Source of the DNA: Aquila chrysaetos chrysaetos
Taxonomy: Eukaryota > Chordata > Aves > Accipitriformes > Accipitridae
Direction: 5' to 3'
Assembly: GCF_900496995.4 (NCBI RefSeq)
Contig: NC_044022.1
Span: forward strand, 19,916,938 to 19,980,937
Length of the DNA stretch: 64,000 bases
The position numbers and the translations under genes were made by a program. The number at the start of each line of letters is the position of its first letter. The stretch's first letter is position 1. Below are positions 11,701-23,400 of this stretch, piece by piece. The notes beneath the pieces are model-generated. The model did not search any database. It was not told the DNA's origin and saw nothing but the letters and a program-made list of their open reading frames with translations.

Positions 11701-13477
11701 TTGTTATTTTCCTAGCCAACGTAAATCCTAAACCGAGGCAGATGCGAGCTCTGTAACCTTTATGGTACATTTAACTACCGCTCAAGTGGATGATCACATT
11801 TCAAAGATACGACCAGTTCCAGTTGAGGGTGCTTTGCTTAGGATGCACTACTTGCTTGTAGGAAATCAAGCTAGTGTTTCCCCACCGCTCATCATCACAA
11901 GACAAGACTGTCCTTCAAAATTATGATCTTTTGCTGCTTGTGAACAGTAACTAGAACAATTATTGCCCACAGCAAGAGGAGGACAGACTTGATGCAAGGA
12001 AAAGGGGTGGTGTCAAGAGCCAAATTTGTTCAGATGAACAAAGTTTGTAAACGGAGAAAGAAAACATCTTTCACAGGGTTTTCATTACTAGAATTGATTA
12101 GAGTATTTCCTTTGGCTCCAGTGGGTTTTCCGGTGAGCCCTTAAGTATATCAACATTTCAAAGAGTTTCCATATTTGCTCACTAGGAATTCAGAAGGTAT
12201 CCTCTAGAAACACCTTCTTCTAACTGAGTTAATTCAAAAAAGGTCTTTGTTGGTGGGAGCAACCCATATAACGATATTGGGTGCTTTGATATTGAAAGCA
12301 AAAGAATGCAGAAGAATTTCAGATGAGACTCAAATTCAAAGCATCCCTTATTGAAGTCCAGAGAAATCAAAATCTAAGTCATAGATGCATATTTTTTTTA
12401 AAAGAGGATGGGATTGAAAAAACCCTGAGAGAGTAGAACCATCTCTTTACTTTGCATTTTCTGCTCCACAGAGTCATCCTTCCCCTTGCACAAAGGGCTA
12501 TAGCAGTCGGTCTGCCCCACAGCCAGGAGAAGGTTTCTGCGACAGTGTCTCCAGCCATATCTGACCACGATGGCACCACCGGTCCCCAAAGGGCAGCGCA
12601 TCCTGCATGTTTGCTCAGCCTGTTTTAATAGCTGGAGAATTTCACCTGTTTTCCAACTGAATTCAGTCTCCGACTACACAAATCATGCCAGCTCAACATC
12701 TCAGCCTGATTTATAGACAGTTCTTCATACTGAAAAGAGAAGACAAGTGGAAAAGCAGCTGAACAAACAGCAGTCCTTAGGGATAACGAACAAGGCAGTG
12801 GGTTTGACTATAACTAATTGCATCCCTTGTCAACAAAAGCTCAAGGAAAGCCTGTTGTCCCATGTGCGTGCACCCACCATGCTTCTGCATCACTAATTTT
12901 GACTTTCCCTCTTTTCAAATCACTGTCTTCTGTGTCAGCCTCAGTCTGCTGCTGTTATTACTGATGCTGAAGGAATTCAATAGCCATTAACAACTAAACC
13001 TAGACTAGCGGGAGCCAACTGTTACCAATATAGCTATTTCCAAAAAGACAAACAGCACCAGCAGGCTGACAGATTTTAAGGGCTGTTTCATGTGTTCTAC
13101 AGCAAAGAACAAAGTATCTTGCCTGACAATTTGTCGTATGCAGTCTTCATTAAATAATGATCACAAAGCCACTTAGCATTCAGCACAAACATGTATCTGA
13201 CTGCACACTCAAACTTACCTGTAGATCAAATCAGGACTTCGGTGTTAGAGGTAGGAAGAGGCACCCAGTGTCCCCTTCTTTACAGAGTTCATAATTTCAC
13301 TTTTTCCATTGTAACTCTTTGACCTGAAGGGCTTTTTTTTTTTTTTTTTCCCCCGCCCCCAGCACTTGGTCTCTCATAAGCAACACAAATAGGAACAGAA
13401 GGGAGTCATGGCTTGTCCCAGCAAACTTGCTGTGTAGATACCCAATGCAAAATACCAGCGAGTACTTCACATACAGT

Positions 13478-13556
13478 GATTTGAAGCACAGAATGTTTGG
13501 TGGTTTACCCAAGATCAGCCTGACTGAATCAGTGGCTGAACTGCAAAACAGAGTTT
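13478..13556 (-). repeat. Possible MIR-like relic in RAB30 3'UTR region
   Basis: The segment TTTGAAGCACAGAATG, then TTTACCCAAGATCAG, then AGTGGCTGAACTGC follows the order and spacing of the reverse-complement MIR core (GAGGCACAGAG - CTTGCCCAAGGTCA - AGTGGCAGAGCTG). It is clearly diverged, and the match is weaker than for the copies at 5.9, 46.2 and 51.0 kb. Confidence 0.4.
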
Positions 13557-16500
13557 AGACCATCCAGTTTTCAGGAGATACTTTTACTAATCTCTGCAAA
13601 CAGGTTTGCTAGATAAAGCAAACATCTGTTGACCATCCTATATTGGCTTCTGCTTGGACCTAGTCATTGTGCTAAAAAAATTTCAAGAAAAGGTCTCATT
13701 ATGGGACTACTATAAAAATTAATATTCACCCAGAAATAAGAAGATTACTCCATGGCTGTGAATATGTCACCCTGAAAACACATCAAAATCTAGCAACCAC
13801 GCTAAAAGCAATGCTTTGCTCTCTTGATAGTAGAGAACTTTTCCAGTCAAATTTGGCCCCATTACATCAATTCTGCATGGCTTTTGGACACTCAACCCAG
13901 CAAGCATCACAAAGCTTTTACTGACAGTACTCTCAAAAATCCGCTCATCTAGCAAGGTGTTGGCCATAGTTGGAGTGCTGATTGTCAGATAATTGGAATT
14001 TGCATTGTTATCTCCTTTTATTTTTCAAGACTTTGATCACTATGCCACAGCACTAAGTTGTCATTAGCAGTTGATAAAGCTCCTCTTCTAGCTGGGAAGC
14101 CTTCAGCAGTGGGCCAGACTGTAGAAGATAAACCCTCAGTGCTACAGGGAGAAGTGGGTTGCATGCACTACAGAGATACTCAAAGGTGTACAAAAATAAC
14201 TCCTGCAAAGGAGTTACTACAATAAAATATCACTGCTTCAACAGGTAGTGTGTTTGTTAACTGCAGAAAAAGAGGCGAGTTTCAAACTACAGCTTTGGCT
14301 TATTGACCTTATAAAAGGTTGCACATACCACCATTGTTTCCTTTCAACTTTTTAAGTCTACACAGAATAAACCTTGAAAGGAATCAGTTCAGATTTGTCC
14401 CTGGAGAAGTCAGATACTTCACTGTAACATCAGCCCAACCGCAGCACGCCACCCCGCCGCAAAAGCACATCACTGTCTGGAGATGGTGTCCTTAAACAGA
14501 GGAGATTTGCTAGCAATAAAAAGAACCAATGCTTTGAGGTTGCTAGTAGGCAGCTAGTCTTCAAAATAGTCACCTACAGGTTAGGAAACCACTGGAAAAA
14601 GAGACTTAGCCTTCTAGAAATGTCAAAGTGAATATCCAAGAAAATGAAGTTAGCAGTTTCTGCTATTTGACCAGTCCAGCCTGTTGCATCATGATAAATG
14701 TGTTAGAGTTCAACCTCCAGAAGCGATGCAAGGAGCACTTTAAAGTGCATTTATAGCGGTATTCAGCAGGAATTAAAAGTACCTGCCCAGCTTTGATGCT
14801 TTTGGAAATCAGGCTGAGAAACCCACAGGTGTTTTAGTGGGCAGACTCCTTCCTCCTCGATTAACTCGACCAAACAGCCCTGCCCTATTTGTTATCAGTT
14901 ATATGCTGACAAGTCCAGCATCTGGAGAGTAAGAGCTTTTACAAACTAAATATATATATATAGTATTGATTTTTAACTTAAGTGTTACCTTACATGTAAC
15001 ACTCTGAGCCTTGCTTTAAACAACTACCAAAAAGCGGTGCAGAATCAGCTGTCTCACAGTTGGGTGGCCTTCACGAGCTCATATGAGGCTGCATTTGGCA
15101 ATTTGGGGAATGCTCAAGAAAAACATTGCTCTTCGGCACAGGCTGTACCACATGGGCCAGCACAGCAGAAGCCACCAAGTCCCACACGTTCTAAATCCTC
15201 CGGATTACACCACGAGCAGAGCCTGAAAAGGCCCAGGCCAGCGCAGCAGATGACACGTCCCCCAATATCTCACACTTACAGAAGCTCTTTGCTAAGCGTT
15301 AACTAAATGACAAACAAGCCTCGTACCACAACTTCTCCATCTTCCTTTTTACCACTAGTCATAAAAGAAGTGACCTAAAAAAAATAGCAAGAAAATATTA
15401 AAAATGGCCATATGACACACCGATCCTCCCTCTCTGACACATAGAGTCCGCTCCCCATTACAGATCAAAGGCACAACATGATACAGCTCAAAGAAATCTT
15501 TCCAGGAAAATGTGAAAAAACATTTTAAAATGCCTTTTTTTTTTTTTTTCATTTTTATTCTTTTCAAGAAGTACTTACTGGCAGCTTTTTATGTCAAGAC
15601 AAAAGCTCCGTTATAATCTTCAGTAAAAGCCAAATAATATTAAATTGATTAGCTCTAAAGTACAGCATATCACAGCCATGTGATTGCCAGGAGACATTTA
15701 TTCAGATTAGGTCAACTGAACTCAAACTTCTAAATAGCATTTTTCATGTGCACATTCACTATCTTCCAATTTCACTTTAACGTCAACATGTAAATTTGCA
15801 ATGCATTATTCGCATATGGCACTAGAGGTCTAATAACATCGCAAACTCCATAGTGCTTCCACTTCAGGGGTTTTGTAGAAAGAAATTGCCTAAAGTTACA
15901 CATACACTGGAGTCCAGGATTAAGAGTACAAAGCATCAAGTAAATTAAATTACTCTACAGCCCTGAATCTGAAAGCTACTCTAGCAGAGAGACTGGATGC
16001 CAAGAAGATGCCTTCAAGAGCATCTTGGAGAGCAGTTCCACAAGGTGAGCGCTGGATGGGTCAGACACAGAACGATACCGCTTGCAACCCGTCACTATTT
16101 CCACTTGGCATTAAAAAAAAAAAATCTCTACAAAACTGTACACCTGCCTTCCAACAAGAACTGTATCTACAAGCTTTATTTTTAAGCCGGACATATTGCA
16201 GACTGCCACTTCAAACTGTGCTCTTTTTGAACCCTTATACGCAATCCATGCACACACAAGATTTTGGTCACGTCTGGTACGCTTTTTCCAACTCCACCAA
16301 TAACCTTTCTTGAGGGTAATTTTTCACATTAGGACATTACTAATTAGAGGAGGAACAGTTAATTTTTTTTTTATTTTTTTTTTTTTATTTCTGGAAAGTT
16401 TTTTCATCCTATGTTGGATATCAAAGCACAGTCCTTTCCCACTACGTTCAGGCCTAGAAAAAGAGGTAACGAGATTTTTTTATTTTTATGAACAGTGCTT

Positions 16501-17244
16501 ATTAGTGTTTTTTCCTAACCAGTCTAAGTTACACATTCAGAGGACAGTAATGTAGTAAGACTACGTTTGGTCTATGGAATATTTGCTGAACTGCTAGCAC
16601 CAAAGGGAGCAACTGAGCTGTATCCATGTCTTCTTAAATCTTGAAAATGTTGATATATGTAACTTTTTTTTTTTTTTTAATTCCATGTTCATGAAAGTGC
16701 CTGTAGATGAGAGACATAACACTATTTCAAACACCAGAGTCCTCCATGAAGATGCACGGGCAGACGCTATGTACACGTACTAACAGCTCGCTCGCTGGCA
16801 GCCTGGAAGATTGCCAGCGTAGTCCAGGGACAGTGTTCATTGTGGGTTATTTCTTAATTTTTTATTTTAAAAAGGACCAAATACATTGTTCTATAAGAGA
16901 TATTTTGATCTCTTCAATATCTTCTGAGAGAGGCTGCTCTAGTCTCCCATAGAAGGAAATGCAATAGCTCATGTTCTGCATTACACGAAGCACTTGTGCA
17001 ACTCTTCTTTTCCTAACCCTCTCCAGAGACTGCAAGGAAAATTAAATTTAAACCATGTTATATTCTGCTACGTCGCCATGTAGCTGGGGCCATCAGCCTG
17101 CCATGCTTCCAGGTCTGCGACCTGACTCGGGGTAAGTCAGATGGGTCAAAGTGGCAGGAATTCCCTTCAAGTAGATAAATCCCAGCAGAAAAAAAAAAAA
17201 ATCCTCTTGGCCCATGGCAGAAAGGGAAGTCACATGCCAGGTCT

Positions 17245-17495
17245 TTAATTAAAATTACAGCAAGTCAAGTAGCTGATACTTTTCCCCTCTCCTGGTAAGG
17301 GGGATGAGACATTGTTCACAAGGGTGTTCTGTCGTGCCTCGCTGATCAACCGGCAGGCCAAGTCCAGGAAGAGTTTTTCCACATTATCCGATTCTTTTGC
17401 TGAGGTTTCCAGATAGTACATGTCCTGTGCTTCGGAAAACTCTGCAGCTCTTTGCTGGGAGACTTCCCTCTTATCGGCTAAATCAATCTTATTAC
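17245..17495 (-). CDS. RAB30: RAB30 coding exon 4 (last)
   Basis: The acceptor TGCAG lies at 17500-17496, and the exon starts by completing the split Gly121 codon. It encodes residues 121-203: the G4 motif NKID (guanine specificity), the G5 motif SAK, helix alpha5, the hypervariable tail and the terminal CCNFN. TAA is at 17247-17245. The CC motif near the terminus predicts double geranylgeranylation and membrane attachment. The exon continues into the 3'UTR. Confidence 0.97.
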
Positions 17496-20400
17496 CTGCA
17501 TTGATAAAATATTTTAGAAAAGGAATTAATTTGACTTCCAAACCAAGAGAAACAGAGGTTGATAAGGAGTAAAGAGGAGTTTGGTGTTGTATATATGTAT
17601 GGACAGTGGTTTTGATGTGAAACTCTTAGTGCTTGCTCTCCCCTCCAAATAACAGATTCCCTGATACATGTGACCAGGTTCATTTAATATCAGCTTATTT
17701 AATGGAATATGCCCTGTGAACATCCAAGTCAGTTAGCTTTAATTTAGCACCAGCGCATCTGTTTGCTGCTATCAACCAACATTAAAGGATTTCCATTTTA
17801 ATATCTATTGAAAATTCTCCTGTTCTTGCTCTGAGGAGCACTTAAAATGTCAATTATAGCATATGAGACACTAAATGTGATATTTCTTATGTCATTACAA
17901 GCTTTAAAAAGAAGCGTGGCACAGAAAGCAGCTTTCCTATTTCAATATTCACAGGAAGGATTTAGCTGTTGAGGCTGGAAGAGGGACAGGCTCAGGAGCG
18001 CTTGCAGAGCGAGGTGGGGCGAGAAACCAGCCCCTTCCTTCGGAGAGCTCAGTTTAGCAGAGAGTTGATTAAAGCCTCAAGCAAGCGTCTGATAAGATTA
18101 TACCCTATTACCAGCCACTTCACTTCAAACATGATGTTTTTGCCATAAATTAATCTCACAAAGAAGATTAACAGACCAGGACCTGCGATAACGGGGGGCT
18201 GTGTCTGGGGACCTGGCAGGTTCAGGAGGAAACATCTCCTGGCCTCGATTCTACCAGCAATTTTGTGAGAACTAGTGGAAGGAAAACACTGCGCTTCCAC
18301 TGGCAAGCCGCATCTCATTGCCCTCCTCTCATCTGAGATCCCCTTTCTTTCCTGATAAAGCAGTTTCTTGGACCTGCTGTATACACTGAAGTTACCTTTC
18401 TAAACAAATTATCACTCAACACAAGCAGTTTATGGGTGTCACCATCTTCAAAGTGTGTGTTATGGCTGTTACCATTTATATTTTGTGCTGTAAATGCTGA
18501 TAGTTAATGCTCCCTACAAAAAAAATCTTGTATACATTTGTTAGTCATTAATTATTTCTGCACCATTTGTACACCTGCCATACCCTTCTCGTGGCATATA
18601 ATGAGTTTGTTGTATGGAGGCTCTGTAAATCCCACGGCTCACTTGCAATACCGCTGGGGCATGTAAAGCTTAAAAGATCTTTAAAGCCACCTTAAACACA
18701 TTTTACAGCCCTCTATGTTTCTTCTCTTCAACAGCAAACTATTAAAGGTGATATCAACACTGCAGCATGAAACTGTTTGGCTTTCCCCAAGTTATTTTCC
18801 CATTGCTCTTTATATATTCTTGGGCCTCTAAAAGCCAAGTCCTGACTATCAGATGCTGAAAGCAGAGCATGGAAAAACACGGGTAGGCAAAATAACCTTC
18901 ACCTTGCTTGTAGCAGACAGATGGCCTGAGGTCTGCTTTAGCTTGGGTTGAAGCTCTACAGATTAACATAACATTCAATTATTTTATTTTAGTTCCCCTA
19001 AAATCCATGCAAAAACCATCCCGTTTTCCAGCTCTGTCCCACCTATGAACGCTATGATCCACACAACCATCACATCCTGATCTGGTTCCCAGATCCTGAC
19101 CCACTTGAGACAAGACTCCGGTTGTGCCACAGCTATGGGGTACAGCAACCCAGAGGCAACCCCAACTTGACCAGATCCTTCTATACTTGCAGAGATCTGA
19201 GCTGGGAATCACAAGGGCAACTGCTCTATTCTTAGCTCAGTTGGTAGCTGCACCATCAAATGCTTTAGTCCCAAATGGGACCAACTGGTGGGAAGTATCC
19301 AGCTCTGCATGCCATAGCCTTAGACAGGACCACACTTTGAGAAGTGCCTGTGGTGTCCCAAACATCACTATCAGCATCTCAGGGTTATTTGCAGAAGGAA
19401 TGGTCCAAGCACTGGGTTTAAGGCATCAGCTGCACCCTGCGCTCACCTGCAGTTATAATTCTGGTTGGCAACAAGATCTGCCGCACCAGTTTGAGCATCC
19501 TGCACCACCGGTTCACAGAGATGCCACATTCTCCTCCTGCTAACGCCTCCATCTGCCACCAACCCCTCGACACGCACAGCTCACCCCCTCATCACACCAC
19601 CCCGCTAGGGACGATCGTCGCTTACCCACTAGCACGGTTATGACCTTATTGCTGGCATACTGCTCGATTTCTCGCAGCCACTCGGGGAGACACCGGAAGG
19701 ATTCTTCACAGGTGATGTCGTAGGTCAAGATTAACGCGTTAGCGCTGCGATAGTAACTTTGCGTGATGGATCGGAATCGCTCTTGTCCTGCCGTGTCCCA
19801 GATCTGCAGCTTTTGGCATAACAAGGAAGGGTGGTAAAAGGAAAAAAAAAAAATTAACTTTTTTTATTTGATAGCAGCACTGTTTTGACCTAAAAAACCC
19901 ACTTCAGGGTAAAACCAATGCTGGGAAAGCACTTAGCTCTTCTCTCCAATGCTGGGGAGGCTTCCCGTCCACCAGCATTTTTTGTCTCCGTTCCTGCACT
20001 TGCGGATCGAAATGCAAGGCACAAAGTCAGCTGCCACCGCGGCCGACGGCCCCGGGAAGCCACAGGTCTGCAGGTTTTTGAGCAAGTTCTAGCATCTCCC
20101 TCAGCTGTGGACAGAGCTGCTGGCCACACAGGCGCTGGAGGGACAAAGTCACTTCTCCTGGCCCTGTAGTCCAACGAACACCAGCATCCATCCCAAGAAG
20201 AAATAAGAAAGCCCCTCCTCTAGCTCCCAAAGCTAGTTATAGTATCCTGAGATGATGCACTGATGGGTGGAAACCACAGCAGTGAACAAGGAGCTCAGTT
20301 GAAGGCTGATCCAAGGACTCTATAACAAGTTTCCTCTCTACAACTTCAGCCATCTCACCCAGTTGCGCGCTGCCTGCCTTCCCAACACGTAGAACTGGTT

Positions 20401-23400
20401 GACATGTCCTTAAATATATCAAAGAAGTCATGAGTGTTTGCCAAACTTTCTGGGTCCAGGAAGACGACATACGTTTTCCAATACAAACTGAACTCATACT
20501 GTTCTTATAGTTTGACCATCTGATAGTTTTTGGTGGGTCATCAAAACCTCAGTTCTTCAAAAAGGCAGTCAAAGAAACAAACATCCAAAATCAAACCACT
20601 TCAGCATAAAAGAGTACTCCTCTACTTCAGCTTTTATTTTTTTAAAGCACCACTCCCTGGAATTAAATATGTGAAAGGGTGATTTCCAGCCAGAATCCTG
20701 TGTACTTTGGGAAGAAAAAGGTAAGGTATTTCAGATTTTTTCCATATATTCAGCAGCCTGTAACAGAGAAAACCTTATTCTTGCCAGTTCCAAAGTCAAA
20801 CTACTCATCATAAATGTGTTAGTCTGAAATGAGAGCTCCCAGTAGCAGCTTTCAGACATGGGGTATGATTTTGAAAAAGTACTTTTGCAGAGAAAGTAAT
20901 TTGTGGCTGGCTTACAGCTACTGGGCACCTTTGTTCTTAGTCTCTTGGCATAGTTGTATTTAAATGGCTATACCTGGCACCTGCAGTTAAGTGACACACA
21001 AAACCATAAGTGAAATTACTTGCACATGAAGTTCAGATAACAAATGAGTCCCCATTAAAACAAACCAGCCTTCTAACTCTGGCAGATGGAAAAATACAGA
21101 TAATTTTGTTGTTGCTCAGCTATTTCCCAGGAAAAGCATTTCACAGTTGGTCTCCTGGTTAACTCCAGCATATATGTTTTGCATTTATTGAGAAGATGTC
21201 CAAGCTGATAAAGAACTTGATGTGAATACGTTCTTCCACCACTTTAATGTAACAGACATCGAAAGCAAGAGGGATTGCTCTGGGGGAGAGGGTTTCTTAC
21301 TGGCTGCAGCTGTGAGTCTACCTGTGAGCTGGGTGCAGAAGGCAGCGGAGAGCCCCCGACCTTACAGCCACTGACAAACCTCCTGCACACAAAATGCATG
21401 TCTCATTTCACTCCACTGATTATTTCTGCCCAATAAAGTATTTTACAGCAACCATTTTACTTGTATCATTTTGTCAGAGGAACCAAAGGACGGTGGTTGA
21501 CTCAGCCTGCAGAAAACCTAGATGCTTATTTTCTCAGAGCCAGCTGATACTTTCTGCTCTCCCAACATTTGCATATACATTTACCTTTATGCAATGAACA
21601 TTTCCACCATGTACAATAAGACCACAGGTCCATATAGCACAGCCCTCTGCTTGCAGCACTGAGGATGCTTAGCTTTGACCAGCATGATAACTGCTACCTA
21701 TTTGGCTCAAATTTGTGTAGCCTCGTAGTGCAGGTGTTGTACCTATTTTTTGTTTTGTTAGAAAAGGCCAGGCAGATCAAAAGTCCCCTCAACTGCATAG
21801 TGCTGTCTCAGGTCATCTATCAACGAGCTTTAGTAGCTGCTCATACCTGATATGGCTTGCACACAGCTTTCACACTAGCAAGTCCCTCTCCACTGACTTT
21901 CAAATGCAACTTTGAAAGCTGGAAAGTATTTTTCCCCAGAAATCCATAATTTATTTTCAAGTCTGAAAACCTTTTCGGTAAACAGCTCTGCTTTCTCATC
22001 CTGGATCCCAGCAGACATGCAGGAGATGCTGCCCAGCACAGAAGCAGAGTCACAGCTTGGGCACTGTTAAATGAGCTAACAGTCAGAGAAGCGCCTCATT
22101 TGACTGAGATGTCATTTTTATTGCTCTGTGCTCTGACTCATTCGTGCTTTTCCCGCTCATTAAATGTTTATTCTCACTAGCACTGCTTACTCAAAAAGTT
22201 TCGGCTACAAGATCACTCCCTGAAGGAAATCCATTTGCCTTTCAGATGCTGGAAGGCTCATTCAAATGCCCAAACGTATCGTACTAAGCTTCCTCCCAAG
22301 CTTGGTCATTGCGGCTGAGCTCCAGCGACTCCAAGTTACTCCGCTGGTGGGGTCGGGAGAGGGACTTTGATTTAACAACTCATTATCTGCTATGTGAAAT
22401 ATAGCTGGTACCCCAGCCACCAACTTGCTAAGGCTCTGTGAAACACAAGCCAGCCCCAAGGTGATTAAGAGAGTTGCTTGGGTGGACACTTGTGCATTCA
22501 TCAGACATTTGAGGGCAGCAGGGGCTTACTACACTGACAAATTTTCATTTAGCTTGTAGAGCTTCCCTGAACCGTCCTTGCCCCTGAGATAGCCCATGTT
22601 GGCATGGCTGCTCCCAACTGTCTCTTAAGGCGTTTGCACCCTCAGTCCAAGCTAAAAACAGGAGTATGTCATGGGAGCAAGAAGTCAAATGCAGACAAAT
22701 CCTTAGGTTGAGTTCACCTGTCCAAAAACCAGACCTCAGATATAAGCGATGTTCTTAAGGCTCCATCTGTACTTTATAGGGAACCAGATGCTTGGAAAGG
22801 AGAGGTGTCTGAAGTGGATGGGATTCATCTTCCTTAGGATTACGTTTCTCCCTCCACTGACCAGGATCATCTTGAGACAGGTGGTTTAAGCCAGGTATAT
22901 AAGGGGAAAAAAAATGAATTCCACCTTCAGTGCAGTACTTAAGCCATTTACCACCTTAGATCCTCTGAGCTGCTCCACCAGAGCTGACTGGAGCTAGTTT
23001 TGGCTGAAAGAAGCATCTCTGCTGTCCGAGGAGCCTGGACAAGCACGTCCGTGTCCTGGCCAACCCTGCTACACCAGACGCCTGCTAACGAGCATCACAA
23101 CCACCGAGCCAAGCACCGACACCACAGGGGCTACACGTGATCCTCACTGCTTTCCTGCCTGCTGCTCTGTCCCACTTGCACAGCAATGTGCTGAATATTA
23201 ACTTGGTCTTTATCAGGTGAAGGTATTTACACCCCTTGTCCTTCACCTGCTCAGGCTGGAAGGTCTCCTGGTCAAGGACTATCACTTCCCATAGGTTTGT
23301 ATAGCTCCTCACACAGCAGGGTGGCAGCCTGCTGACACCATCACGGCTTTTAAAATCTGTCCTAAACTTAGGAATACACCACCTGATTTTCTTCTTAACA

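Larger units (their letters stand above)
8775..17244 (-). other. RAB30: Putative long RAB30 3'UTR
   Basis: About 8.5 kb lies downstream of the RAB30 stop codon. It has no identifiable young transposable element, many T-rich or A-rich runs (13331, 15537, 16357, 16664), a short TA repeat near 14948, and several AATAAA candidates on the minus strand. Mammalian RAB30 mRNA is known to have an unusually long 3'UTR, which fits this layout. The true 3' end is not defined by sequence alone, and part of the tract could be intergenic. No long open frame or RNA gene is recognisable. Confidence 0.45.
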
